Source: Clostridium folliculivorans
GTDB lineage: Bacteria > Bacillota > Clostridia > Clostridiales > Clostridiaceae
Direction of reading: 5' to 3'
NCBI RefSeq assembly: GCF_024341905.1
Contig: NZ_BQXY01000007.1
Location: 62,001 to 126,000 of the forward strand
DNA length: 64,000 nt
The notes under the pieces were generated by a model. The model was not told where the DNA came from. It saw only the letters and a program-made list of their open reading frames with translations, and did no database searches. This document shows positions 54,729 to 64,000 of the stretch, one piece after another. Both the position numbers and the translations under genes were made by a program. How positions within the stretch are numbered: the first letter of the stretch is position 1; the number at the start of each line of letters is the position of its first letter.

Positions 54729-56096
54729 CTATTTTTTCTCTATCCTAGCTACACATTCCACATGTGACGTCTGAGGAAACATATCTACAGGTTGAACTTC
54801 AACGGTTTTGTAGCCTAATTCTTCAATTATCGCGAGATCCCTAGCCAAGGTACTTGGATCACAGGAGACATAAACTATCCTCTTTGCATCTATTGATGTT
54901 ATTGCTTCTAATAGCTTTCTGTCGCAACCCTTTCTAGGTGGGTCTACTACTACTACATCTGCTTTTATTCCTTTTTCTATAAGATCAGGGATTACCTTCT
55001 CCGATTCACCGGTATAGAATTCTACATTGTTTACCGAATTTTCCTCCGCATTTATCCACGCATTATCTATAGCTTCTTTTATTATCTCTACCCCATATAC
55101 CTTCTTAGCCTTTTGAGATAGGAATAGTGTTATGGTTCCTGTTCCGCAGTAAGCATCGAAAACAGTTTCTTCTCCTTTTAAGTCTGCAAATTCTAAAGCC
55201 TTAGAGTACAAAACTTCGGTCTGAATAGGATTTACTTGAAAGAAGGATAATGGTGATATATTAAATTTAAACTGTCCTATATAATCACTTATAGTATCCT
55301 CACCCCATAAAGTTACGGATTCTTGTCCAAGTATTACATTAGTAGCTTTACTGTTTATATTTTGTATTATGCTCTTAATTCCAGTTATATTGTCCTTTAT
55401 TAAGTTTATAAACTCTTCTTTATGAGGCAATGCCTTTCCATTGGTCACAATTACAACCATAACTTCATTTGTTTTAAAGCCTCTTCTTATCATTATATGT
55501 CTTAGGACTCCACCTTCGTCATAATTTCCATCTACGAAGTATGGTCTAACTTTATAGTCCTCAATCCACTTTCTAGTAATCCTTACTACTTTATCAGCAA
55601 CTTCATCTTGTATATGACAGCTTTCCATATCTATTATCTCATGACTTCTTGGAGCGAAGAATCCTATGGCTAACTTTCCACTTTGAAGCCCAATTGGAAG
55701 CTGAACCTTATTTCTATATCTATAAGGATGCTCCATACCTACCGTATCTAATACAATACTTTCATCTAGCTTACCTATCTTTGTCATACAATCTTTAACT
55801 CTCTCAGTTTTAAAGTTAAGTTGTTCTTTATATGATGTATGCTGAAGTCTGCACCCTCCACATCTCTTATATATAGGACAAACCGGTTCCACTCTCTCTT
55901 TTGAGCTTTCTAAGGTTTCTATAACCTTACCATAAGCGTAGTTCTTTTTTACCTTTATAGCTCTTACTTTTACTTTTTCACCTTTTAAAGCACCTTCCAC
56001 AAACATAGTAAAATTGCCTTCTATTTTACCTATGCCTTCACCCTCATAACCTTGTGCTACTATATCTACAATATATTCTTTATTTTTTTCTATCAT
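54729..56096 (-). CDS. rlmD: 23S rRNA (uracil-5-)-methyltransferase, RumA/RlmD type
   Basis: 455-aa SAM-dependent methyltransferase. N-terminal TRAM domain (about 1-60), [4Fe-4S] cysteines C73, C79, C82 and C160, SAM-binding [14 protein letters not shown], and catalytic C412 in [13 protein letters not shown]. It makes m5U in 23S rRNA (position 1939 and, in Bacillus-type RlmCD, also 747). Start: ATG preceded by ACTGAGGTGAATTTTA. Single gene. Confidence 0.93.
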   Translation of the reverse strand: MIEKNKEYIVDIVAQGYEGEGIGKIEGNFTMFVEGALKGEKVKVRAIKVKKNYAYGKVIETLESSKERVEPVCPIYKRCGGCRLQHTSYKEQLNFKTERVKDCMTKIGKLDESIVLDTVGMEHPYRYRNKVQLPIGLQSGKLAIGFFAPRSHEIIDMESCHIQDEVADKVVRITRKWIEDYKVRPYFVDGNYDEGGVLRHIMIRRGFKTNEVMVVIVTNGKALPHKEEFINLIKDNITGIKSIIQNINSKATNVILGQESVTLWGEDTISDYIGQFKFNISPLSFFQVNPIQTEVLYSKALEFADLKGEETVFDAYCGTGTITLFLSQKAKKVYGVEIIKEAIDNAWINAEENSVNNVEFYTGESEKVIPDLIEKGIKADVVVVDPPRKGCDRKLLEAITSIDAKRIVYVSCDPSTLARDLAIIEELGYKTVEVQPVDMFPQTSHVECVARIEKK

Positions 56097-56310
56097 TAAA
56101 ATTCACCTCAGTGTAATTTCTTTATAATTTCCATTATTGTCCCATAATAAAGAGTTTATAAACATTTATCATATAAACCCTAAACCATGCATACTTATAA
56201 ATTGTCCTTTATATAAAGGATTATGTCAATATAATTTATTAATACTAATTTTAATATTAAAAGGCTGAGGATATCAGGTTTACTCTAACGCCTTCTTCAT
56301 CCCATAATTA

Positions 56311-56411
56311 AAGATAAAACACTTCAATCCCAAATCTATTTTCAAAACTTCTCTGGGTTTTGAGAGGAGAATTTGAAAATATAAATTAAAATATGAAGTG
56401 TTTCATCTATA
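56311..56411. repeat. Palindromic element A, copy 5
   Basis: Arms GATAAAACACTTCA / TGAAGTGTTTCATC with one mismatch; the arm differs from copy 4 at paired positions. Inner stem CTTCTCT / AGAGGAG. A solo arm TAGATGTACC follows at 56410. The gap 56097-56497 holds nothing else. Confidence 0.88.
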
Positions 56412-56497
56412 GATGTACCGATTGATCTGATAATAAAAAAATATAGTTTAGCCTTAAATAGTATATTTATCTTGAAATAATATATACAATATTAATC

Positions 56498-56860
56498 TTA
56501 TCTTTCTACAAAAGTTTCACACTGTGTGCTTAATTGGCTTACTGAATGCTCTCCATTAATAAGAACATTTGGGGCATGGCAATTTTCATTTTCGTTATAG
56601 ACACATCTTACAGCCCCACATTTTATTCCAGGACTCACTGCTATCTCATCACCAGAAAATACTTGCATAAGTTCACCAGTATAGTTGGTGTTAGTCATGC
56701 TAATAACTGCATTTTTGAAGTTTTTTTCTGCAAAAGTAGAGCATATTGTTCCTTCTGAGCTATGTGCATTATTCCCTTTTATGTGAATTACTCCAGCAGT
56801 ACAAAAAGCACCTGTTACGTTATTTACACAATTTTCAGCATTACAACTAAGCTTCGCCAT
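56498..56860 (-). CDS. Double DUF1540 protein
   Basis: 120-aa Cys-rich protein of two DUF1540 units (about 4-45 and 78-118). Each has spaced cysteines (CNAENCVNN, CTAGVI, CSTF; and CGAVRCVYN, CHAPNVLI, CETF), suggesting metal binding. Function is unknown; the family is common in clostridia. No signal peptide. Start: ATG after AGGAGAGATTAAT. Single gene in an AT-rich gap. Confidence 0.9.
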   Translation of the reverse strand: MAKLSCNAENCVNNVTGAFCTAGVIHIKGNNAHSSEGTICSTFAEKNFKNAVISMTNTNYTGELMQVFSGDEIAVSPGIKCGAVRCVYNENENCHAPNVLINGEHSVSQLSTQCETFVER

Positions 56861-57066
56861 ATTAATCTCTCCTTTTTACAATATAATTATAGTTTTATCA
56901 TTTATATTGTAAAAAATTCATTTTTTATTGGAAAATAACGGTTAAGTGTTCTAATATACTACCAAAAGATGTATAATAAACCTAAGTAAAGGATTTCACG
57001 CTTAAAAAATATATATAGCTGATCTATACGAAATCTTTTAGGGTATTAAGGGGGGAAGTATATTTG

Positions 57067-57411
57067 ATGGTTATCTTTATTTTAGCTATAGCAGCAGTAA
57101 TGATGATTAGTGCGTTGGCTATAAAAATTTTTATTTTATTCAAATATTTCGAACAGAAGGAAAACGAAGCTGCAATAACGCAACAAGATGGAGTTTTCAC
57201 AACTTCTAAAAGCTTAAATGAAAAAGGAATCTTTTCTGACAATCAAGTAGAGGAAATAATTTCTCAATATAAAAAGTCTGAAAGTACAAGAAAACTAAAC
57301 GAAGAAAAAGAAGCTTTATTAAAGTTAAAGGATATGAAAATACTATCTGATGAAGAATATAACGAAAAGATGTTTATATTAGAAGACTTATACAAGTGCG
57401 GAAAAATATAA
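57067..57411 (+). CDS. Small membrane protein with SHOCT-like tail
   Basis: 114 aa. One N-terminal membrane helix (about 3-25), a polar linker, and a C-terminal amphipathic pair LLKLKDMKILSDEEYNEKM like the SHOCT motif (oligomerisation). Start: ATG at 57067 after AGGGGGGAAG; a TTG just before is also in frame. Element C copy 6 begins right after the stop codon and acts as terminator. Function unknown. Confidence 0.72.
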   Translation: MVIFILAIAAVMMISALAIKIFILFKYFEQKENEAAITQQDGVFTTSKSLNEKGIFSDNQVEEIISQYKKSESTRKLNEEKEALLKLKDMKILSDEEYNEKMFILEDLYKCGKI

Positions 57412-57413
57412 AT

Positions 57414-57520
57414 AAAAAATCGCTGAAGCCACCTTCTTCAGTGATTTTTTGCGCATCTGCCTTTCCGAATGAATATGAGGAAACTTACATGCAATAAATT
57501 CATGTTTTTTATTCTTTAAA
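57414..57520. repeat. Element C, copy 6
   Basis: ATCGCTGAAG / CTTCAGTGAT hairpin plus TTTTTT, then GCATCTGCCTTTCCGAAT, TTTCC/GGAAA stem. Abuts the SHOCT gene stop. The remainder of 57521-57815 has a GCACCTA/TAGGTGC hairpin (57597-57619) and AT-rich DNA. Confidence 0.82.
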
Positions 57521-57815
57521 TCACATTATTTTTTAAGTCAATACTCATTTTTATCCACAGATACAAGTGAGTTATAAATTCCTAAAGAATAAAAAAGAGC
57601 ACCTATGTTACTTAGGTGCAAGATTTACAGGATCAGTTGCCATTATATCCCTATTATTATTTTCACATATAAAAGAAAAAATATACAGAAAAAAAGAAAA
57701 AATTTATTTTTAACTTTGTAAATTTTTTGTTAACAAAATAAATATACTGATACTTTTCTGTAAATTTTCTTATTGTAACAATTATATTCTTAAATCTAAA
57801 AACTTAGAGAAATAA

Positions 57816-57845
57816 AAAAATGAGTGCTATTTGCACTCATTTTTA
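57816..57845 (-). terminator. Terminator of pyk
   Basis: AAAAATGAGTGC / GCACTCATTTTT, 12-bp perfect stem directly after the pyk stop codon. Confidence 0.93.
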
Positions 57846-57854
57846 TGTTAAAAA

Positions 57855-59273
57855 TTATTCAACAACGCTTATCTTTAATATGTTTGTTGCTCCAACTTGA
57901 TCAACAGGAACTCCAGCTGAAATTACTACAGTGTCTCCACTATTTAATAAACCTCTAGCTTTAACTGTTTTAACTGAACCTTCTATTATCTCATCAGTAG
58001 TTGTAGCTTTTTCAGCAACTATTGGGTATACACCAAAGCTTAAAGCTAACTTCTTAGCAACTCTTTCACTTGGAGTAACTGCAAATATAGGACAATCTGG
58101 TCTGTTTTGAGAAATTCTCATAGCTGTAGCACCAGTTTGAGTTGAAGTTATTATTGCAGCAGCCTTTAATTCATGTGCAGCATTGCAAGCAGCTCTGCTT
58201 ATAACACCAGCTATTGCAGGCACATGTTTCTTAGCTGTTGAAACTGCTAATTCATAACTTAACTTCTTTTCAGTTTCTTGTGCTATTCTAGCCATTGTTT
58301 GAACTGATTCTACTGGCCAGCTTCCATTTGCTGATTCCCCTGAAAGCATTATAGCATCTGTTCCATCAAGTATAGCATTAGCTACGTCTGATACTTCTGC
58401 TCTTGTTGGTCTTGGGTTTCTCATCATTGAGTCAAGCATTTGTGTAGCTGTTATAACTGGCTTTCCAATTGTGTTGCATTTTTCAATTATAAGCTTTTGT
58501 ACTGAAGGTACTTTTTCTATTGGAATTTCAACTCCTAGATCTCCTCTAGCAACCATTATTCCATCAGAAACAGCTATAATTTCATCTATGTTGTCAACAC
58601 CTTCTTGATTCTCAATTTTTGAGAATATTTGAATATCACTTCCGCCATTTTCTACAAGAACTTTTCTTATAGCTTCAACGTCAGCAGCTTTTCTTATGAA
58701 TGATGCAGCAACAAGATTAACTCCTACTTCACATCCAAACTTAAGGTCAGCTATATCCTTTTCTGTCATAGCAGGAAGCTTTATAGCAACTCCTGGTACG
58801 TTAACACCCTTATGAGTACCAACAACACCAGTGTTCTTAACAACACAGCTTATTTTGTTTCCTTCTACAGATGTTACTTCAAGTCCAACAAGACCGTCAT
58901 CTATTAAAATCATGTTTCCTGGCTTAACATCATTTCCTAGTCCAGCATAAGTAACTGAACATTGAGTTGTGTCTCCAACTACATCTCCACCTGCATAGAT
59001 TGTGAATTCTGAACCTACAGTTAATTCAACTTTACTTGGTTCAAACTTTCCAGTTCTTATTTCTGGTCCTTTAGTATCAAGCATAACAGCGATTTGCTTA
59101 TCATACTTCTTAGCTAATTCTTTAACTGAATCTATTCTTCCTTTATGTTCTTCATGGTCTCCATGGGAGAAGTTGTGTCTTGAAACATTCATTCCTGCTT
59201 CAATAATCTTTGATAAAATTTCCTCTTTTTCACTAGCTGGTCCAATTGTACAAATAATTTTTGTTTTTCTCAT
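57855..59273 (-). CDS. pyk: Pyruvate kinase
   Basis: 472-aa glycolytic enzyme converting phosphoenolpyruvate and ADP to pyruvate and ATP. Visible motifs: MRKTKIICTIGPAS at the N-terminus, the active-site signature IFSKIENQEGVDNID with the catalytic Lys, MVARGDLGVEIP, and TRAEVSDVANAILDGTDAIM. It lacks the extra C-terminal PEP-utiliser domain seen in Bacillus, normal for clostridia. Start: ATG after AAAGAGGGAG. Downstream of pfkA with a 430-bp gap containing element C copy 7. Confidence 0.97.
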   Translation of the reverse strand: MRKTKIICTIGPASEKEEILSKIIEAGMNVSRHNFSHGDHEEHKGRIDSVKELAKKYDKQIAVMLDTKGPEIRTGKFEPSKVELTVGSEFTIYAGGDVVGDTTQCSVTYAGLGNDVKPGNMILIDDGLVGLEVTSVEGNKISCVVKNTGVVGTHKGVNVPGVAIKLPAMTEKDIADLKFGCEVGVNLVAASFIRKAADVEAIRKVLVENGGSDIQIFSKIENQEGVDNIDEIIAVSDGIMVARGDLGVEIPIEKVPSVQKLIIEKCNTIGKPVITATQMLDSMMRNPRPTRAEVSDVANAILDGTDAIMLSGESANGSWPVESVQTMARIAQETEKKLSYELAVSTAKKHVPAIAGVISRAACNAAHELKAAAIITSTQTGATAMRISQNRPDCPIFAVTPSERVAKKLALSFGVYPIVAEKATTTDEIIEGSVKTVKARGLLNSGDTVVISAGVPVDQVGATNILKISVVE

Positions 59274-59486
59274 GAAAATACACTCCCTCTTTCTTTTTAA
59301 ACCCCAAATACATGTTGTTTAGTGACATCTAAATTTATCTTTAGCGTCCTGATCTATCTATTAAAACATGACATTGATTTACCTACATGTTAGTAAAAGT
59401 TCACTAACTATTATAGATAAATCAATTAAAAATTCACTTACCCTAAAAGTGATTTTCAATTTGGCATGTATAATATACTCTTAGTA

Positions 59487-59590
59487 TTACTCTAAAAAAA
59501 TCGCTAATGCGCTTTTTATTGATGATTTTTTTTGCGCATCTGCCTTTTCTGAACAAGTGCCCACAAATCTTGGCAGACAATAAATATTTG
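59487..59590. repeat. Element C, copy 7
   Basis: AAATCGCTAAT / ATTGATGATTT hairpin with T run, then GCATCTGCCTTTTCTGAAC and CTGCC / GGCAG. Lies between pfkA and pyk. On the minus strand it could end pfkA transcripts. Confidence 0.82.
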
Positions 59591-59703
59591 TTATATAAAC
59601 AGTATTTTCATTTGCGTATATATAAAGCTTTAAACCCTAAATAAAACTTTAAACAGACGCAAACTACATTCTATCATATAATTACCTTAAAATGAAATAT
59701 ATT

Positions 59704-60663
59704 TTAATATGAAAGTGCTGCAGCTATATCATAAAGCTCATTATCAAACTTTCTTTCCATAGCTAAAGCTTCATCTATATCCATATCCATTATTTCGTTG
59801 TTCTTTATACCAACAACTCTACATGTTTTACCTTCTAGTAGTAACTCAACCGCTCTAGCACCCATTCTTGATGCAAGAACGATATCTGATGCTGATGGAC
59901 TACCACCTCTTTGTATATGTCCAAGTATTGTAGCTCTAGTTTCTAGGCTTGTAACTTCTTCAATATGCTTAGCTAACTCATCAGCTCCACCAACACCTTC
60001 TGCAAGAAGTATAAGGTTATGCATCTTTCCTTTAGCCTTACCTTCAAGTATTGTTTTGCATAATTCGTCTTTATCAAATCCTTTTTCTGGAACTACTATA
60101 GCTTCAGCTCCACCAGCAAGACCTGCATATAAAGCTAAATCTCCACAGTGTCTTCCCATTACTTCTACAACAGAAACTCTTTCATGTGATGTTGAAGTAT
60201 CTCTTAATTTGTTTACTGCATCTATAACTGTATTTAAAGCTGTATCAAAACCTATAGTATAGTCTGTGTAAGCTAAATCATTATCTATTGTTCCTGGAAG
60301 ACCAATTGTTTTAACACCAAGCTTAGATATAAGCTTAGCACCTGTGAAAGATCCATCTCCACCAACAACTACAAGTGCATCAACACCATAAGCTTTTAAT
60401 ATATTTGCAGCTTTTTTTCTTCCTTCTTCTTGTTTGAACTCTTCACATCTTGCAGTTCTTAGGATTGTACCACCTCTTTGGATAATGTCAGATACGCTAC
60501 TTCTATCCATCTTGAAAAGCTCTCCATTTATAAGACCTGCGTAACCTCTTTTTATACCCATAACTTCTAATCCATTATGTAAAGCCATTCTTACTACTGC
60601 TCTTACAGCAGCATTCATTCCTGGTGCATCTCCACCACTTGTTAAAACAGCGATTTTTTTCAT
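59704..60663 (-). CDS. pfkA: 6-phosphofructokinase
   Basis: 319-aa ATP-dependent Pfk[13 protein letters not shown] (ATP binding), [21 protein letters not shown] with the catalytic Asp, [10 protein letters not shown] and RGGSPSASD. It phosphorylates fructose 6-phosphate. Start: ATG at 60663 after GGAGG with 7-nt spacing; the upstream ATG in the same frame precedes that site. Part of the clostridial dnaE-pfkA-pyk cluster, with large intergenic gaps here filled by repeat elements. Confidence 0.97.
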   Translation of the reverse strand: MKKIAVLTSGGDAPGMNAAVRAVVRMALHNGLEVMGIKRGYAGLINGELFKMDRSSVSDIIQRGGTILRTARCEEFKQEEGRKKAANILKAYGVDALVVVGGDGSFTGAKLISKLGVKTIGLPGTIDNDLAYTDYTIGFDTALNTVIDAVNKLRDTSTSHERVSVVEVMGRHCGDLALYAGLAGGAEAIVVPEKGFDKDELCKTILEGKAKGKMHNLILLAEGVGGADELAKHIEEVTSLETRATILGHIQRGGSPSASDIVLASRMGARAVELLLEGKTCRVVGIKNNEIMDMDIDEALAMERKFDNELYDIAAALSY

Positions 60664-61051
60664 AATATTTCCTCCTCCACACATTGTGGACGCTTTCAGT
60701 CCCACCCGTGCTAAATATTACCCACATTTATTAACTAGATTAATTTTACATAAAGTACGAAGATTTTTCAATGTCAAAATTAGAAAATTAGTCAAAATAT
60801 ATTTATAAAGTTTGTGATATTAGCATTTGAATATTCTGATAAATTTTATTATCTGTACTCCAAATAAATTCATCCAAGTAAATTCTAACTAATATTTTCA
60901 CAATTTTCAATGTTTTTGTGTTGAAATATAGAAATAATTGACGAAACATTAGGGATTGATACAAATTATTATATCCTTTTTGTGCTTTTTTTATATCTAG
61001 TTAAAAAATTAATCAAATCCTTTAAGTTAACTTTAAAAAAATTTCAAAAAA

Positions 61052-61090
61052 AGTCTAAGGAACACTATAAACTTACCGTTTCCTTAGACT
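61052..61090 (-). terminator. Terminator of dnaE
   Basis: AGTCTAAGGAA / TTCCTTAGACT stem followed by TTTTTTTG on the minus strand. It is 276 bp from the dnaE stop because element B copy 2 lies between. The rest of 60706-61051 is the AT-rich pfkA promoter region. Confidence 0.88.
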
Positions 61091-61140
61091 GTTAAATTTA
61101 TTTAACAATTAAATATATTAGTATCACTTAAAGAGTATTA

Positions 61141-61337
61141 TTAAAATTAAGTGGTTATACAGGAGATGCTATATGAGCGAGCTATTAGAATTAAATGATT
61201 TTTTCAGATGGAGTGGCGTTAAAAAACTGTACTGTTCGAACGTAGTGAGTTTACAGTTTTAGCAACGGAATATGACAAAATCATATTAATTCTTTGCGAA
61301 GGCTCATTAAAGCATCGGATGAATAACCACTTAATTT
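61141..61337. repeat. Palindromic element B, copy 2 (uninterrupted)
   Basis: Ends TTAAAATTAAGTGGTTAT / ATAACCACTTAATTTTA. The centre is an AAAACTGTA / TACAGTTTT hairpin. It is 197 bp, with no coding capacity. It is nearly identical to copy 1 without the nested element C. Confidence 0.9.
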
Positions 61338-61365
61338 TACCCAACAGCTTTAACAGCACCTAAAA

Positions 61366-64000
61366 TTAATCCACAACTTTTATATTTTCATCCCCAAAAT
61401 ATCCCCTTAATGTTGATAATATATCCCCATCTAGTGATACCCAAAGATCTTTACTTAATCTAAAGTTTTGTCTTTCTTTTTCCGAAAAAATATAAACTGG
61501 CGTATCTCCTTTAAAAGGTTCTAATATACTTTTTAAAAGCTTATTCACAGTTCTAGCTTTTTCATTGTCCTGAACTCTTATATATATTTTTGAAGAATTC
61601 AGCTTTTCTAGAGGCTGTATTTCCTCACATATGAGCTTTGGAAGCTCATCTTCTTTTAAACTTACTCGTCCCCTAACAACAACAAGAGAATCTTCATTTA
61701 TAAGGCTATTTACTTTCTCTAAGGTCTTAGGAAATACTATTACTTCAATTATCCCACTAAGATCTTCAAGTTTCATAAATGCCATAATTGTATTATTTCT
61801 AGTTACTTTTCTTGATACTTCAGCTATTATACCACCAAGAACAACTCTCTCACCATCACTTACGGATGCATTCACTATAATTTTAGAGTCTATTGCTTCT
61901 CCCAGAGTATCCTCTTCTAAAACTTGATTGTGAGAAAGTAGTATTTTTTCAATCCTCATGGAAGTCTGAAGTTTTAAACTCTGAGCATACTCATCTAATG
62001 GATGTCCTGTGATATAAAGACCTGTCATTTCTTTTTCCATAGCTAAAAGATATTTTTTATCAAATTCTTTTATCTCCGGATACTTTATTGTTGGTGTATC
62101 TAAAACAGAGCTATCTTCATTTCCAAATAAACTTATTTGTCCATCTATATTTCTTTTCCTCTGATTCCCTATACTATCTAGTACCTTTTCATAAACTGCA
62201 AGAAGTCTTGATCTAAACAACTTGAAGCAGTCAAAAGCACCAGCCTTTATAAGACTTTCTGTTGCCCTCTTATTTATAGTAGTAAGATCTACTTTGTTTG
62301 CAAAATCAATAAGTGATTTAAAATGTCCTTTTTCCTGTCTTGATTTTACTACACTATCCACAACATTCATTCCCACATTTTTTATAGCTGCAAGTCCAAA
62401 TCTAATGGTATCTCCTTTAACAGTAAATTTAGAGTAGCTTTCATTTATATCTGGTGGCAATACTTGTATTCCAAGACTTTCAGCAAAGTTAATATAGTAA
62501 GCTACCTTTTCATTTATACCCATAACTGAATTTAACATAGCAGCTATATATTCCACCGGATAGTACTTCATAAGGTATGCTGTTTGAAATCCTACTACTG
62601 CATATGCAGCTGCGTGACTTTTATTAAATGCATAAGAAGCAAAATCCATCATAGAATCAAATATCTTATTACCTATCTCTTCAGAGATACCATTTCTAAG
62701 ACATCCTGGAACTTCAATTTCTCCGCTTTCATCAACAATTCCATAAATGAAGTTTTTACGTTCTTCTTCCATAACCTTATGCTTTTTCTTAGACATAGCT
62801 CTTCTAACAAGATCGCTACGTCCCATTGAATATCCGCCTAGCTTTCTAACTATCTCCATAACCTGTTCTTGGTATACCAAGCAACCATATGTAACCTTTA
62901 GTATCGGTTCTAAATGTGGAGTCAGATATGTTATCTTATCAGGATTCTTCTTATTCTCTATGTATCTTGGTATTTCAGCCATAGGACCTGGTCTATAAAG
63001 TGATATTCCGGCTATTATATCCTCCAAAGAATCTGGTCTAAGTTCCTTCATAAATGAGGTCATACCTGCTGATTCTAATTGGAATACACCAACTGTTTTT
63101 CCTTCACCGAGCATCTTATACACATCTTTATCCTCAAAATTCACTTTGTCGAGGTCTATGTCTATACCACGGTTCTGTTTAATCATATCCACAGCATCTT
63201 TCATTACCGTTAAAGTTCTAAGACCTAAGAAGTCCATCTTTAAAAGTCCAAGTTCTTCAAGAGTACCCATATCAAACTGTGTTACTATATTATCTTCATT
63301 TCTTTGTAATGGTACATACTCTACCAAAGGTCTAGAAGCAATTACAACTCCGGCTGCATGAGTAGAGGAATGTCTTGGTAGCCCCTCTAGCTCTCGGCTT
63401 ATATCTATTAATTCTTTTACTCTTGCATCATTATCATATTCGCTTTTCAACTCAGGATTTAAGTTCAATGCCTTCTCTATAGTTATACCAAGGACTGTAG
63501 GTATCATCTTAGCTATTTTGTCAACTTCACTATAGGAATAGTTCATGGCTCTTCCTACATCTCTTATACAGCCTCTTGCAGCCATAGTACCGAAGGTTAT
63601 AATCTGCGAAACATTCTGTATTCCATACTTTTCTACCACATAATCGATGACTTCCTGACGTCTTTCATAACAGAAGTCACTATCTATATCAGGCATGCTT
63701 ATTCTCTCTGGATTTAAGAATCTCTCAAACAGCAAACTATATTTAATTGAATCTATTTTTGTTATTCCAAGTGTATATGCTACTAACGAACCAGCTCCAG
63801 AGCCCCTTCCTGGTCCTGTAGGTATTCCATTGTCATTTGCAAATTTTATAAAGTCCCAAACTATTAAAAAGTAGTCTACATATCCCATTTGATTTATAAC
63901 AGATAATTCATAGTTTAATCTATCTATATAAATCTTAGCTTCTTCATTCATTTGTCCAAACTCTAGTATTCTACTTAAATTAAATTCCCTATTTAAAAAG
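61366..64000 (-). CDS. dnaE: DNA polymerase III alpha subunit (5' part beyond window)
   Basis: About 877 C-terminal residues of a DnaE-type replicative polymerase; the PHP domain and roughly 300 residues lie beyond 64000, and the frame stays open to the edge. Palm: GPGRGSGAGSLVAYTLGIT and PDIDSDFCYERR with catalytic aspartates. Then come SMDFASYAFNKSHAAAY, a helix-hairpin-helix region, and an OB-fold (IAEVSRKVTRNNTIMAFMKL). No exonuclease insertion, so it is not PolC. The C-terminus ends soon after the OB domain, without the tau-binding tail of E. coli DnaE. Confidence 0.96.
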   Translation of the reverse strand, partial: FLNREFNLSRILEFGQMNEEAKIYIDRLNYELSVINQMGYVDYFLIVWDFIKFANDNGIPTGPGRGSGAGSLVAYTLGITKIDSIKYSLLFERFLNPERISMPDIDSDFCYERRQEVIDYVVEKYGIQNVSQIITFGTMAARGCIRDVGRAMNYSYSEVDKIAKMIPTVLGITIEKALNLNPELKSEYDNDARVKELIDISRELEGLPRHSSTHAAGVVIASRPLVEYVPLQRNEDNIVTQFDMGTLEELGLLKMDFLGLRTLTVMKDAVDMIKQNRGIDIDLDKVNFEDKDVYKMLGEGKTVGVFQLESAGMTSFMKELRPDSLEDIIAGISLYRPGPMAEIPRYIENKKNPDKITYLTPHLEPILKVTYGCLVYQEQVMEIVRKLGGYSMGRSDLVRRAMSKKKHKVMEEERKNFIYGIVDESGEIEVPGCLRNGISEEIGNKIFDSMMDFASYAFNKSHAAAYAVVGFQTAYLMKYYPVEYIAAMLNSVMGINEKVAYYINFAESLGIQVLPPDINESYSKFTVKGDTIRFGLAAIKNVGMNVVDSVVKSRQEKGHFKSLIDFANKVDLTTINKRATESLIKAGAFDCFKLFRSRLLAVYEKVLDSIGNQRKRNIDGQISLFGNEDSSVLDTPTIKYPEIKEFDKKYLLAMEKEMTGLYITGHPLDEYAQSLKLQTSMRIEKILLSHNQVLEEDTLGEAIDSKIIVNASVSDGERVVLGGIIAEVSRKVTRNNTIMAFMKLEDLSGIIEVIVFPKTLEKVNSLINEDSLVVVRGRVSLKEDELPKLICEEIQPLEKLNSSKIYIRVQDNEKARTVNKLLKSILEPFKGDTPVYIFSEKERQNFRLSKDLWVSLDGDILSTLRGYFGDENIKVVD

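Noticed and set aside
57024..57242. 72-codon minus-strand frame
   Set aside because: Antisense to the small membrane protein, which has the good start site.

Overview
The window is AT-rich DNA from a low-GC Gram-positive bacterium, most likely a Clostridium sensu stricto species. The evidence is the A/T-ending codon use, strong AGGAGG-type ribosome binding sites, the dnaE-pfkA-pyk order at the right end, clostridial families (rubredoxin-like, DUF1540, CDGSH, DUF1048, KTR) and U-tailed hairpin terminators. No rRNA gene, intact tRNA gene, CRISPR array or complete insertion sequence was seen. Both window edges cut genes: an ABC exporter subunit on the left and dnaE on the right. Most genes lie on the minus strand.

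Layout. 0-5 kb: a heterodimeric ABC exporter and a chemoreceptor. 5-16 kb: a glucan-degradation region with a cytoplasmic GH5, a very large secreted GH87 alpha-1,3-glucanase, a GH1 phospho-beta-glucosidase and a secreted GH64 beta-1,3-glucanase. 15.7-23.9 kb: two two-component systems, one with a small secreted protein and one with a BcrAB-like ABC transporter, then an ABC-F ATPase. Between the two systems lie degraded 3' tails of a second ABC-F gene and a second GH64 gene. 24.6-29.7 kb: a lone phage-replisome-organizer-like gene, a HAD phosphatase and an FMN-riboswitch-controlled riboflavin operon whose ribD lacks its reductase domain. 29.8-32.9 kb: a PadR/DUF1048/KTR/ABC drug-efflux cassette. 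33-39.9 kb: VanZ-like protein, MFS transporter and an alpha-glucoside PTS operon (IIA, GH4 6-phospho-alpha-glucosidase, IICB) with an RpiR regulator. 40-45.7 kb: LysR/SDR and TetR/quinone-oxidoreductase divergent pairs. 46-49.6 kb: a large secreted GH16 glucanase with foreign-looking codon use, flanked by remnants of AraC-type genes. 49.7-51.6 kb: a stretch of decayed genes. 51.9-57.4 kb: dioxygenase, esterase, CDGSH, rubredoxin-like, rlmD, DUF1540 and a small membrane protein. 57.8-64 kb: pyk, pfkA and partial dnaE.

How the genes work together. Secreted GH87, GH64 and GH16 could open alpha-1,3- and beta-1,3-glucans, as in fungal walls or exopolysaccharides. The cytoplasmic GH5, GH1 and GH4 enzymes and the PTS would process imported oligosaccharides. 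This is inference; no substrate is proven by the sequence.

The most unusual features are structural. (1) Two truncated gene tails at 18.07-18.26 kb show that a block GH64 - signalling genes - ABC-F was once present twice in tandem. (2) Three families of intergenic palindromic elements (A about 100 bp, B about 195 bp, C about 180 bp) are scattered through the window. Paired arms change together between copies, one C copy is nested inside a B copy, and one C copy sits between the FMN riboswitch and ribD. (3) The GH16 protein carries an internal membrane anchor and a second, internal signal-peptide-like segment.
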